Of a stretch of DNA of 8,321 bases, positions 1-7,442 are shown in pieces. Source of the stretch: an uncultured Treponema sp. (lineage in GTDB: Bacteria; Spirochaetota; Spirochaetia; Treponematales; Treponemataceae); NCBI RefSeq assembly GCF_938029485.1, contig NZ_CALHGC010000063.1, positions 1-8,321 on the forward strand. The letters are read 5' to 3'. The stretch's first letter is position 1. Every line of letters starts with the position of its first letter. Below the pieces are notes generated by a model. The model saw only the letters and a list, made by a program, of their open reading frames with translations. It searched no databases and had not been told where the DNA came from. A program made the position numbers and the translations under genes.

Positions 1-2
1 AG

Positions 3-392
3 GTGCTTGCATCCCGCGCAAAAATCGAACTTCCGGTAGAGCTTATGGGGCAACGCGCATTGACTCAGCGTGGATCTAAAAACTCGGGCATCGACGCTAA
101 AACGCAGGGTACTGCACTTAAAAAAGGTGAATATAAACGAGGTGAATTTTTACGCACTTTGGATGAGAACGATGCAGCATTGTATGGGGCGATAAAAGAA
201 TGGCGCAAACGCACCGCCGAAGAAGAAAACGTCCCGCCCTATGTTATATTTGGAGATAAAACAATCGAAGACCTCATACTTAAAAAACCGCGTACCGCGC
301 GTGAGCTGCTCAACGTATTCGGTATCGGAGAAATAAAAGCGGAAAAATTCGGTTCGGCGATTCTGCGTCTTGTGGAAAATGCAGGGCGCTAA
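3..392 (+). CDS. recQ: RecQ-type ATP-dependent DNA helicase, C-terminal part (HRDC domain), 5' truncated by window edge
   Basis: The reading frame is open to the left edge, so only the last ~129 residues are present and no start should be assigned; the GTG at base 3 is an internal valine codon. Residues ~57-125 form an HRDC domain: an initial helix with WRKRTAEEENVPPYVIF, then DKTIEDL, then a helix-hairpin-like GIGEIKAEKFG. 'EENVPPYVIF' followed by 'GIGE(I/A)K' is the usual end of RecQ helicases, where HRDC helps bind single-stranded DNA and structured junctions. The preceding ~50 residues, rich in K, G and Q, fit the linker between the RQC and HRDC regions. The helicase motifs would lie outside the window. 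HRDC also occurs in RNase D and some UvrD-like proteins, so RecQ is an inference from the C-terminal position and motif wording. The next gene starts 63 nt downstream without a visible terminator. Confidence 0.82.
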   Translation: MLASRAKIELPVELMGQRALTQRGSKNSGIDAKTQGTALKKGEYKRGEFLRTLDENDAALYGAIKEWRKRTAEEENVPPYVIFGDKTIEDLILKKPRTARELLNVFGIGEIKAEKFGSAILRLVENAGR

Positions 393-407
393 GCATGGTG
401 CGGACTC

Positions 408-436
408 TTGACACGGTTTATGAATATATCAAATCT
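408..436 (+). promoter_or_regulatory. candidate sigma-70 promoter for the five-gene operon
   Basis: A perfect -35 hexamer TTGACA (408-413) is followed after 17 nt by AAATCT (431-436), a weak -10 match. It lies in the only sizeable gap between recQ and the downstream block. The weak -10 makes this tentative; the block could instead be read through from recQ. Confidence 0.3.
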
Positions 437-455
437 TTAAAACGGAGAGTACCAA

Positions 456-1232
456 ATGAAGTTAAACAGTAAACGTCTTTCTGTCTATTTTCTCATTATG
501 CAGATTGCTGTTGCTGCCGGTGCGCAACAAGCGTATGATGAGTTTATTGCATTTAAAGCTAAGCTCTATATCTCGTCAGATACGGAGGAAATGCAGCTAA
601 AGATAAAAAGTATAAAAGAATACCAAACACAGATTGCAGATGATCCCGCATTAGGTGAAGAAGAAAAAATCGCCTTATCAAATTTTTTAGCGATCGAACT
701 TATAAATTACATGGGAAACAGCGGCGATAGTGAAAAAGAAAAATATCTTCTTATTAGTAACCAAAATAATAAAAGCAGCTATTATATGAAAGATAAAAAA
801 ATGTCTACTGTAAGTCCGTGGTTTTTAATAAGTTGGGCGGATATAAAAGGAAGACTTGTTGCCTATCTGTCCGGCTCTTCTTTATATGAGGAATCGAATA
901 AAAGTAAGGAACTCTATCAGTATGCCTTAAAAAAAGATAAAAAATGTTCCCAAGGACATCTTTCATTCGGCTTATGGCTTTATTTTGCACCACCCATTGC
1001 AGGAGGAGGATATAATAATGCTTTGTACGAATTATCAAAGGCTGTTTCCTATGCAAAAAATAATAACGAAAAATTTTTAAGTTTATGTTTCCGCTCTCAA
1101 CTCTATTTCACATTGGGACAACAAGAAAAAGCCGAAAAAGATTTAAGGGCTGCGCATATATTATTTCCTTCTGAATCGTTTACCGAATTTATACGCGGAG
1201 TGAATAAGAATGGTAAAGTGTTTTTTCAATAA
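456..1232 (+). CDS. exported TPR-like helical periplasmic protein (paralogue of next gene)
   Basis: 258 residues. The start is supported by GGAG (444-447) 8 nt upstream and by a signal peptide: basic MKLNSKR, hydrophobic core 9-21, likely signal peptidase I cut after AGA (residue 23). The mature protein is mostly helical. Residues 150-240 look like degenerate tetratricopeptide repeats: 'ELYQYALKKD', then 'FGLWLYFAPPIAGGGYNNALYE' region (172-192), then 'YFTLGQQEKAEKDLRAA' (217-233) ending in ILFPS. The 'APPIAGGG' turn before a helix is typical of spirochete and bacteroidete TPR-like periplasmic proteins as I recall them. Residues 120-258 align end to end with residues 155-287 of the next gene, so the two are distant paralogues. 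It opens an operon with an ABC ATPase and FtsX permease, which suggests a periplasmic adaptor or substrate-handling role. No enzyme motif is visible; precise function unknown. Confidence 0.85.
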   Translation: MKLNSKRLSVYFLIMQIAVAAGAQQAYDEFIAFKAKLYISSDTEEMQLKIKSIKEYQTQIADDPALGEEEKIALSNFLAIELINYMGNSGDSEKEKYLLISNQNNKSSYYMKDKKMSTVSPWFLISWADIKGRLVAYLSGSSLYEESNKSKELYQYALKKDKKCSQGHLSFGLWLYFAPPIAGGGYNNALYELSKAVSYAKNNNEKFLSLCFRSQLYFTLGQQEKAEKDLRAAHILFPSESFTEFIRGVNKNGKVFFQ

Positions 1233-2073
1233 GAAATATCTTTGTGTATTTTTATTTATCATAGTGGCTTTTTCTCTATGCACAGCACGTGATATTGGCA
1301 CTGATATGGAAAGTGAGCGTAATGAGCATATCGAGTCAGATTCAAATGCCCCTTTGACTGATAATGAAAAAGAGCTGCTTTCAATAGAGCAATCGGAATT
1401 GTTATTTGAAGAATTTTATAGAACAGGAATTCTTGACACCGATCCTTTTTTTATCGGTTTGGAAAAACTTGAAAAAGAGTTGATAAAGCTTCAATCAATG
1501 CATAAAAAAAAGCGGAACAGAGAAAAAGAAAATGATTTATTAATCCTCTATCTTGAATATGCGAAAATTGTTTCGACGGTTTATTATCTCGGTTCGATTA
1601 ATCACCGTTTCATGCAAATACAAGATATAGAAAAACAAATTACATCGTTTGTAAAGCAGCAGAGACTGTCTTCCGCTTTCTATGTAAAACTTACCGATTA
1701 CCTCTATCCCAAATTAATGCTGCCGAACAGCGGTAGTATTATTTTAACACTGCCGATTGTATACCGTAAGGCTTTACTGAAAGATTTAGAAAATAATGCC
1801 GCTAAAATAAAACTTGCGTGCTGGTATGTTTTTGCTGCAAATGAAACGACATCAAATTTTAATAGCTTTATTGAAGAAAACGAATCTTTAATCGATGAAC
1901 TTAATACGGTTGATAAGTTTAATGCATATATTACTTATTCACTATACTATATGAAAGTATACAATACCGATAAAGGATGGATGTACTTGCATAAAGCTGA
2001 CGCTCTTTTCCCTTCGCATATACTGGTAGAACGGCTGCGTAATAATTATAAAAACGGGATATTGAGTTTATAA
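1210..2073 (+). CDS. exported helical protein, distant paralogue of the preceding gene
   Basis: 287 residues, overlapping the previous gene by 23 nt in another frame. GGAG (1197-1200) sits 9 nt before the ATG, inside the upstream coding region, so translation is probably coupled. Residues 1-26 form a signal peptide (KK at 8-9, hydrophobic 11-24, likely cut after CTA). Cys24 is preceded by FSL, a poor lipobox, so a lipoprotein is possible but not favoured. Residues 28-60 are acidic and probably disordered; the rest is helical. Landmarks shared with the upstream protein are 'YRKALLKD' (185-192; cf. YQYALKKD), 'CWYVFA' (204-209; cf. LWLYFA), and the closing block 'KADALFPS...KNG' (262-283; cf. 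RAAHILFPS...KNG). It lacks the APPIAGGG loop, so the repeat is more degenerate. Probably a second periplasmic partner of the downstream ABC system; function not known. Confidence 0.83.
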   Translation: MVKCFFNKKYLCVFLFIIVAFSLCTARDIGTDMESERNEHIESDSNAPLTDNEKELLSIEQSELLFEEFYRTGILDTDPFFIGLEKLEKELIKLQSMHKKKRNREKENDLLILYLEYAKIVSTVYYLGSINHRFMQIQDIEKQITSFVKQQRLSSAFYVKLTDYLYPKLMLPNSGSIILTLPIVYRKALLKDLENNAAKIKLACWYVFAANETTSNFNSFIEENESLIDELNTVDKFNAYITYSLYYMKVYNTDKGWMYLHKADALFPSHILVERLRNNYKNGILSL

Positions 2074-2100
2074 CGTTTAGGTTGCTAGAGGAGTGGTATA

Positions 2101-2790
2101 TTGTACGGATTACAAGTGAACGATATATGTAAAAGTTATCGTGTCAAAAATAAAGATATTGCAGTAAATAAACATATTTATTTGAACGTTGAACCGGGGA
2201 AGCTTGTTTGGATTTACGGAAATTCCGGCGCAGGTAAATCGACTTTTTTAAACATTATCACCGGAATTGATGATGCGGATTCAGGAACTATTAACTGGGA
2301 CGGCAATATTCTTACCGACATGAATGCTAATGAACGGGCTGAATTCCGATTGAACAGCTGCGGGCTTATTTTTCAATTTTTTGAATTAATTAAGTCGCAG
2401 ACAATTTACGATAACGCCGCTCTTCCGCTAAAAATACAAAAAAAATCGAAGAAAGAAATCCGCAATATTTTATTTCCTCTGTTTGAGCTATTCGATTTAC
2501 AAGCGCTAACTGCAAAAAAGCCGAATGAACTTTCAGGCGGAGAACGGCAGCGCGTTTCCATTGTGCGGGCATTGGCTGTCTCCCCGCTCTATCTTATTGC
2601 TGATGAAATTACATCATCGCTCGATATAAAACGTTCGCATCAGGTATATCAATATTTACGCGCATATATCCAAAAGAAACAGGGAATAGGTATTTTTGTT
2701 TCGCACGATCCTATTATAGGGTCATACGCAGACAAGGTATATAAAATGGAAGAAGGCTTCTTAACGGAAGGCGTATATAAAGGTGAATGA
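2101..2790 (+). CDS. ABC transporter ATP-binding protein, LolD/MacB class
   Basis: 229 residues, the usual length for stand-alone LolD/MacB-type ATPases. Start is TTG: AGAGGAG (2087-2093) lies 7 nt upstream and the protein then begins exactly where the family begins (YGLQVNDICKSY). All catalytic motifs are intact: Walker A GNSGAGKST (40-48), Q-loop Gln92 in LIFQFFELI, signature LSGGERQR (144-151), Walker B LYLIADE (163-169) with catalytic Glu169, D-loop SSLD (172-175), H-loop His202 in VSHD. The 'FQFFELI...T..DNAALPL' stretch after the Q-loop is characteristic of LolD, MacB and FtsE-like ATPases that drive FtsX-fold permeases. It should hydrolyse ATP at the cytoplasmic face to power the permease encoded next, with which it overlaps by 4 nt. 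Family assignment is firm; the substrate (lipoprotein, peptide, antibiotic or lipid) cannot be read from sequence. Confidence 0.95.
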   Translation: MYGLQVNDICKSYRVKNKDIAVNKHIYLNVEPGKLVWIYGNSGAGKSTFLNIITGIDDADSGTINWDGNILTDMNANERAEFRLNSCGLIFQFFELIKSQTIYDNAALPLKIQKKSKKEIRNILFPLFELFDLQALTAKKPNELSGGERQRVSIVRALAVSPLYLIADEITSSLDIKRSHQVYQYLRAYIQKKQGIGIFVSHDPIIGSYADKVYKMEEGFLTEGVYKGE

Positions 2791-4001
2791 TAATGTTTTT
2801 GATTAAAACTGCACTCGATAATATTGTATTTAATAAGAAGCGCAATATATTTTCTATTCTGCTGATTGCCATTGCCTCTGCTTCTATTATTTTGCTGCAA
2901 GGATATGTTGAGTATTCCAAACAGGGCATGGCATTGGGCTTTATAGCTAAAAGCGGCAATCTTCAAATCGGGAAAAAAGGATCGTGGGATATATTACGGA
3001 ACGGAATAGATACGTTAAATGCTCATGATATTACGCAGCTGCGTAACTTTTGCGCTCAACTACCGCAAACGGAGCAAATCGATGCAGTGCTTGAATTCAA
3101 CGGTATCATCGGTACTCAAAATAGTTCAAGCGTTTTTTGGGGCATTGCCTATGACAATCCGCAGACAGCCGGTATCACTGCAGGGACGCCGCTTTTTGCG
3201 GACGATCAAGGAGTTGTATTGGGCGAAACGCTTTTTAATGCACTCAGCATTGATTTAAATGCGGAGCACAGCGTTAATCTTATGACTTCAAATATTACCG
3301 GCGATATTGCGGTAGGGTCTTTTGATGTTACAGGGTATCTTGCTACCGGCAATGTGCAAACGGATTCTAGTCTCGTAATCGCTTCACGAAAAATACTGCT
3401 TGAGTTATTCAAATTGGATGATGCCGCAACGTGTATACGTCTCTTTCTAAAAAATGATGCGGATTTAAAAAAAGCCGAATATTCTTTGCAAAACTTTTTT
3501 GATGATCATAATCTTGATTTTGAGACCCGTAATTGGAAACAGCTTAACCCTCTGTGGGCACAAATTAACGGATTAAATACGATACAGTTTTCCGTTGTGA
3601 GCGCAATATTATGCGTCCTTATTTTTGTTTCGCTGACACAAAGCTTATCCGCAAATTTTATGGAGCGCATAGGGGAATTTGGAACTATGGAAGCAATCGG
3701 ATTAAAAAAAACTACTGTAATATGGCTATTAGTTATTGAAGTTTGCGTGCTCTCTATATGCGGTATTCTACTTGGTATTGTGATTGCACAATTCGGCAAT
3801 TTGGCGGCAGAGATATTACATGTTAAATGGACTCCACCGGGATATAATCAGCCCTACGTATTACATTTCTATATTACTGCGCATTCAATAGGCATAACGC
3901 AGTTCTTTATTTTTATCACTTGTTTGACTGCAATTATTTACCCGATATATACGGTGAAAAAGCAGAGCTGTATTAATCTTATGCATTACACCAATACGTA
4001 G
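2787..4001 (+). CDS. ABC transporter permease, FtsX/MacB-LolCE-like
   Basis: 404 residues. Topology is that of FtsX-fold mechanotransmission permeases: one N-terminal membrane segment (~21-37), a large extracytoplasmic domain (~40-265), then three membrane segments (~268-287, ~311-334, ~368-388). Between segments 2 and 3 is the cytoplasmic coupling signature ERIGEFGTMEAIGLKK (293-308), the hallmark of the FtsX domain. The first ATG (2787) overlaps the ATPase stop as ATGA; a second in-frame ATG at 2793 sits 7 nt after AAAGGTG (2779-2785), better ribosome spacing, so residues M-I may not be present. Together with the ATPase it would form a dimeric exporter that moves or extracts substrates on the periplasmic side rather than through a classic channel. 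Co-transcribed exported proteins on both sides fit an envelope export role. Substrate unknown. Confidence 0.93.
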   Translation: MIMFLIKTALDNIVFNKKRNIFSILLIAIASASIILLQGYVEYSKQGMALGFIAKSGNLQIGKKGSWDILRNGIDTLNAHDITQLRNFCAQLPQTEQIDAVLEFNGIIGTQNSSSVFWGIAYDNPQTAGITAGTPLFADDQGVVLGETLFNALSIDLNAEHSVNLMTSNITGDIAVGSFDVTGYLATGNVQTDSSLVIASRKILLELFKLDDAATCIRLFLKNDADLKKAEYSLQNFFDDHNLDFETRNWKQLNPLWAQINGLNTIQFSVVSAILCVLIFVSLTQSLSANFMERIGEFGTMEAIGLKKTTVIWLLVIEVCVLSICGILLGIVIAQFGNLAAEILHVKWTPPGYNQPYVLHFYITAHSIGITQFFIFITCLTAIIYPIYTVKKQSCINLMHYTNT

Positions 4002-4028
4002 AATGAGTATCTGTATACTGGAGAATAA

Positions 4029-5150
4029 ATGAATAAAGTTGTAAATAGAATAACGGATATACATGATATTATCGGGAATAAGAACATGATAAAATATAAA
4101 GTGATTATCGTATTATATCTGTTTTTATCAGTCTGTACTTATGCAGAAGGACTGTCTGATGAGAGGACAATAACGGATACTTCCGATGAAGAAATTCTTA
4201 TTTCAAAATTTAAGACGGAGTTTCATTATTACGGATTGCCGCTCGCAGCAAATCTCGGGTGGTTTTACCGCAAAAACAATTTCAGCATTTTTCCGAATAT
4301 AGGGGCATCTTTTCGTGTTGACGAGCTTCCTGTTATCAACATTTCAAGCGGATTTATTTTGAGAAATCGGTTCTTTGATTGGGATGTAAATGCCGTGTAC
4401 AATGTGCTGCCGTTTACGCTGAACAAACCGGCAGATGAACAGGTAATATACGGTTCAAACTCATTCGGATTATACTTGAACCGCATACGTTTGAGTTTTC
4501 CCCTCTACGCCGGAAGACAAGAACGTACCCGTATCGAGCCTCATAAAGACGGAACGGAAGGATCCAAGAAAATAACCGTACCGGAAGTATCTGCCGGACT
4601 CGATATAACATTTTTCCTTATAGATACGGGGCTTTTTAAAAGTACCGGCAATGCCCGTTTTTTGATCGATGCTATTCCACAAGATAGGTTTATCAGTTAT
4701 AGATTAGATGCGAATATTTTAGGAACCTTTTATTTACATTATGCCGATATCGCATGTATGTATTCGGTTTTTAATACCGAGCATATACCGCTTAAAGGAA
4801 AGACTCCGAAAAATTATTATGAATTAGGAAAAACGCAAACGGCCCTTACCGGACGCACAGCATTTAAAAAAATGCCGAAATATACGCAAGTACATCTGTT
4901 TAGGACAGAGATACGTGTATATCCTGTACGGGCATACCGTTTCAGCAACAGTTTTTTCTTATCGGTTTTTACGGATATAGGGTTCGGTATATCCAAAGAC
5001 AATAAGCGAACGTTCTTAGCAGAATACGGATTGGGCGCCGGATATACACTATTTGATGATGTGCCTTTTACCTTTCAAATAGGCATGAATCAGAATATGC
5101 AGCCGGTATTCTTTTTGGGCATTGTTTCAGCCTTATCGCATCGTCCGTAA
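4029..5150 (+). CDS. exported beta-strand-rich protein, probable outer-membrane barrel
   Basis: 373 residues from the first ATG, which has TGGAG (4019-4023) 5 nt upstream. A signal peptide (basic MIKYK, hydrophobic VIIVLYLFLSV, probable cut after TYA) begins only at residue 20, whose ATG (4086) has a GGGA 8 nt before it; the real start may be 4086, giving ~354 residues. The mature part is dominated by short amphipathic strands with alternating aromatic residues and Gly/Asn turns (e.g. FHYYGLPLAANLGWFYR, FTDIGFGI, GLGAGYTLFDDVPFTFQIG), consistent with a beta-barrel. It ends LSHRP rather than with a C-terminal aromatic, so it lacks the classic BamA signal. Last gene of the operon, 27 nt after the permease stop. 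Possibly the outer-membrane partner or client of the ABC system; I do not recognise the family. Confidence 0.8.
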   Translation: MNKVVNRITDIHDIIGNKNMIKYKVIIVLYLFLSVCTYAEGLSDERTITDTSDEEILISKFKTEFHYYGLPLAANLGWFYRKNNFSIFPNIGASFRVDELPVINISSGFILRNRFFDWDVNAVYNVLPFTLNKPADEQVIYGSNSFGLYLNRIRLSFPLYAGRQERTRIEPHKDGTEGSKKITVPEVSAGLDITFFLIDTGLFKSTGNARFLIDAIPQDRFISYRLDANILGTFYLHYADIACMYSVFNTEHIPLKGKTPKNYYELGKTQTALTGRTAFKKMPKYTQVHLFRTEIRVYPVRAYRFSNSFFLSVFTDIGFGISKDNKRTFLAEYGLGAGYTLFDDVPFTFQIGMNQNMQPVFFLGIVSALSHRP

Positions 5151-5153
5151 TGG

Positions 5154-5184
5154 AAGGAGGATTATGGAATCGATACGGATGTAA
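5154..5184 (+). other. strong Shine-Dalgarno followed by a six-codon ORF; possible truncated gene start
   Basis: AAGGAGG (5154-5160) is a near-perfect ribosome site placed 3 nt before ATG 5164-5166, which opens a frame of only six codons (MESIRM) ending at TAA 5182-5184. The - strand gene's stop codon begins 1 nt later (5186). Such a site in the operon's direction suggests either a short leader peptide or, more likely, the 5' stub of a sixth operon gene cut off where the AT-rich cassette begins. The 3-nt spacing is short, which tempers the claim. Confidence 0.4.
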
Positions 5185-5185
5185 T

Positions 5186-5557
5186 TTATTGCAGGGCTGG
5201 AAATGGAGGAATGCTCGGCAATTCGATGGTAGTTTTATCCGAAAAGTAATCGAGCGCATCCTGTATTTTTTGATATATAATTGGAAAGATTTTATTTTTA
5301 ATTCTTTCTTGATATTGCTCTGAAGTTAATTCCGGTTCATCATCGTAAGATACGAGACATTTAACTTCCATAGATAATATTTTTAGCTTCTTATCTGTTG
5401 TCATTTCAAGAATTTCTGTAACAAGATATTTTTTATCTTTTTCATCTTTAGGCATAATAATATTAGCATTTAACCTAATACTAATCTTCTGACTATCTTT
5501 TAGTTGATTTCCTAAATTAATTTCTAACTTTGAAATTTTGGGCTCCATAATGTTCAT
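5186..5557 (-). CDS. small protein with SecB-like chaperone layout
   Basis: 123 residues, no signal peptide or membrane segment. Four predicted strands (~7-15, 24-34, 43-54, 59-71) are followed by a helix-rich C-terminus with 'IFPIIYQKIQDALDYFS' (90-106) and 'IELPSIPPF' (111-119). This order, and the wording F-P-x-x-x-x-x-(I/V)-x-x-x-L then x-L-P-x-I-x-F, resembles the export chaperone SecB, whose C-terminal region reads LFPYAR..VSDL...PPLNLAPINF. It is shorter than typical SecB (~155 aa) but similar to SecB-like proteins found alone or with toxin-antitoxin modules. The start overlaps the upstream gene's stop (ATGA, 5554-5557), with AGGAG (complement of 5568-5572) 10 nt upstream; a second ATG at 5548 is possible. 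Very AT-rich. If correct it would bind unfolded clients, perhaps the 183-aa partner. Fold assignment is inference. Confidence 0.72.
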   Translation of the reverse strand: MNIMEPKISKLEINLGNQLKDSQKISIRLNANIIMPKDEKDKKYLVTEILEMTTDKKLKILSMEVKCLVSYDDEPELTSEQYQERIKNKIFPIIYQKIQDALDYFSDKTTIELPSIPPFPALQ

Positions 5558-6105
5558 AGAAATACAGCTCCTGCTAATGAAATAGGTAAATTAAAATTTT
5601 TCTTCCTCGCATTTCGAATGTTTTTATATAGGCTATCGGTTTTTATTTCCAATGTTGTATTTATTATAGGTTCAATAATCATAGTAATTCCATAGTTAAT
5701 TTCATAAATAGTTGATTCATTTTGAAGTCTTTCAATATAAGTTTGTATCTTGTGGTTATGTAAGTCTAAAAATGTATTTTTTTGAGGTAATAGGTTTTCA
5801 GGTGATTTTTGAAATTTTTCACATTTGTCATCTTCAATTGTATTGCCGGATGTTAAATACCATTTTTCATCAGAAGAAATAAAAAAATCATACAATGAAA
5901 GATTGTTTTTTAACATTTTTAGTATTGATTGTATTGTTACTCTACAAAGCACGTAAGTCAACGTTTTTGTATTAATGCACATGACGGCATATTTGAGATT
6001 ATTATCATCTTTACAAATAAAAAATATAGGGAGATTTAACTCAATTAAATATTCATCAATATAAAGATTTTTTGAATCAATTCTAAAACAAATTTCTTTA
6101 TCCAT
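5554..6105 (-). CDS. AT-rich hypothetical protein, possibly DUF6575-like, coupled to SecB-like gene
   Basis: 183 residues, cytoplasmic (no signal or membrane segment). The start is supported by GGAG (complement of 6114-6117) 8 nt upstream. The first ~85 residues follow a pattern I associate, without being able to check, with DUF6575 proteins: 'DEYLIELNLPIFFICKDD' (17-34), an alternating hydrophobic stretch 'YAVMCI', then 'SILKMLKNNLSLYDFF' (60-75) and 'KWYL' (81-84). Residues 115-183 are not recognised; the last 20 are basic then hydrophobic (NARKKNFNLPISLAGAVFL region). It overlaps the SecB-like gene by 4 nt, so the two products are made together. GC is strikingly low (11 G/C in the 60 bases 5881-5940) compared with the neighbouring membrane-protein gene (35 of 60 at 6241-6300), pointing to foreign origin. 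No catalytic motif is evident. Could be the client, toxin or effector of the pair. Confidence 0.72.
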   Translation of the reverse strand: MDKEICFRIDSKNLYIDEYLIELNLPIFFICKDDNNLKYAVMCINTKTLTYVLCRVTIQSILKMLKNNLSLYDFFISSDEKWYLTSGNTIEDDKCEKFQKSPENLLPQKNTFLDLHNHKIQTYIERLQNESTIYEINYGITMIIEPIINTTLEIKTDSLYKNIRNARKKNFNLPISLAGAVFL

Positions 6106-6108
6106 AGT

Positions 6109-6138
6109 TATTGCTCCGGTTCCAGTTTGTATTGCTCC
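6109..6138 (-). repeat. duplicated Shine-Dalgarno segment upstream of the 183-aa gene
   Basis: TATTGCTCC occurs at 6109-6117 and again at 6130-6138 (GGAGCAATA on the - strand). The inner copy is the ribosome site of the gene starting at 6105. A further inverted AGCAAT (6148-6153) can pair with the outer copy around a C5/A6 loop. This may be a small leader structure or simple slippage. Confidence 0.45.
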
Positions 6139-6201
6139 CCCAAAAAAAGCAATTGTATTAATTCATATTTTCCTAGTACGCTTCCCCGTCCGGTAATCGC
6201 C

Positions 6202-7410
6202 TCATGATGTACGATGCCATCTCCCGACAAGACGCACCGTAATCGGGATGGTGCAGATAAGCCCGATACTTCCGGCGACTGCACGCAACACTTCGGAGGC
6301 TAAAAGTTCGAGGTTGATAATTTCGGTAAATCCGTTGGAGAATAGAATAAACAGCAGCAGTACCGGAATGGAGGTGCTGACATACGCCAAAATCAGTGTG
6401 TTCGACATCGAGCCGATAATGTCTCGGCCGATATTCATGCCGGATTTTATCAGTTGCTTTTTTGATATATCGGGACTTACGGAAATAATCTCCCACATTG
6501 CCGATGAGATGGACATCGCCACATCCATCACCGCGCCGAGCGCACCAATCATAATACCTGCAAACAACAAACCTTGATAGTCAATCCTACGGTGCTGCGG
6601 TATAAAGGCAAGCATTTGCGCGTCCTCGTTTCCAAGCCCTGTCAGCATGAGTATCTTACCGGCAATAAATGCGAATACCCCTGCAATGATAACCCCGCCG
6701 ATTGTACCTATGATGGCTGTATATGTTTTTTTATTGTTACCGCTGATGATCAGCAGCGTGATAACCGTTGCGGAACTGCATACGGCGAGCGCCAATAAGA
6801 TCGGGTTAAAACCCCGTATAATGCACGGGAGAAAAATACCGAAAATAAGACCTACGGTAATACCGAGCGTAATCAGCGCTTTGAAACCGTTTTTTTTACC
6901 GACGACAATAAGCGCCGCCGCAAAGATTACAATGAGTGCATAGACTTTTGTGTCCCGTGCGCGCTCGTAGATTTTTAAGTTTATTATCTTTCCGGTTTCT
7001 TCATCTTCGTCTACCTGCAGTATCATTTTTTCATGGAGCCGGAAGATAAGCCGGTACGGAATTGCCAGTTCAATAGTGTTGCGGACGGTATAAACTTCGC
7101 CCTTATGCTTGCCGGTTAAAATTTCTATTTTTAAATGCTGATACCGGAAGTCGGATTCAATCGGAACATCCGGTCTGCTTTCCGCGAGGTCATCATATAC
7201 AATTTCAATGACGCGCGCTTTTACCACCTGATTCTTCGGCAGATTAAGTTGCGTGTCGTAATATTCCGCCAATCCGGCATCTTTTGCATCCGTTTCGGCG
7301 CTTGTATTTTTTGCAGTATCTTGAGCATAAAGGTTAAACCATACCGATATGCAGACAAATGCTAGCAGTAAGATTTTTTTAGACTGTAAGTAAATATTCG
7401 TTTTCCTCAT
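6202..7410 (-). CDS. YibE/F family multi-pass membrane protein
   Basis: 402 residues. N-terminal signal sequence or anchor (13-29, possible cut after LYA), then a soluble extracytoplasmic domain (~30-152) rich in short strands (QVVKARVIEIVYDD, HLKIEILTGKHKGEVYTVRN, KMILQVDEDEETGKI). About seven membrane segments follow (~157-171, 177-197, 203-223, 231-256, 280-303, 338-358, 375-395). The block 'FAGIMIGALGAVMDVAMSIS' (283-302), 'SGMNIGRDIIGSMSNTLILAY' region (323-343) and 'TSIPVLLLF' is the conserved core of the YibE/F family (Pfam YibE_F). The fused single-chain form is common in Firmicutes and spirochetes. Function is not established; the family is often assumed to be a transporter. The ATG at 7410 is the only good start before the signal sequence, but no clear Shine-Dalgarno precedes it, so translation may be weak. 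GC is much higher than in the cassette downstream. Confidence 0.93.
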   Translation of the reverse strand: MRKTNIYLQSKKILLLAFVCISVWFNLYAQDTAKNTSAETDAKDAGLAEYYDTQLNLPKNQVVKARVIEIVYDDLAESRPDVPIESDFRYQHLKIEILTGKHKGEVYTVRNTIELAIPYRLIFRLHEKMILQVDEDEETGKIINLKIYERARDTKVYALIVIFAAALIVVGKKNGFKALITLGITVGLIFGIFLPCIIRGFNPILLALAVCSSATVITLLIISGNNKKTYTAIIGTIGGVIIAGVFAFIAGKILMLTGLGNEDAQMLAFIPQHRRIDYQGLLFAGIMIGALGAVMDVAMSISSAMWEIISVSPDISKKQLIKSGMNIGRDIIGSMSNTLILAYVSTSIPVLLLFILFSNGFTEIINLELLASEVLRAVAGSIGLICTIPITVRLVGRWHRTS

Positions 7411-7442
7411 AATGTTGGGATAATCGCTCTACAAAATATAAT

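Noticed and set aside
6131..6153. ATTGCT/AGCAAT inverted repeat considered as a terminator of the YibE/F gene.
   Set aside because: The T-run on the - strand lies in the loop rather than after the stem, and the stem is only 6 bp.
6173..6230. Possible frameshift at the C-terminus of the YibE/F gene: another - strand frame continues as SCREMASYIMRRLPDGEAY to a TAG at 6173-6175.
   Set aside because: The annotated frame already covers the full YibE/F core and its last membrane segment; the tail of this family is variable, and without a homologue alignment the alternative cannot be preferred.
6248..6943. + strand ORFs of 74-109 codons opposite the YibE/F gene.
   Set aside because: They are antisense shadows of a strongly recognised membrane-protein gene; similar hydrophobic wording arises from the opposite strand.
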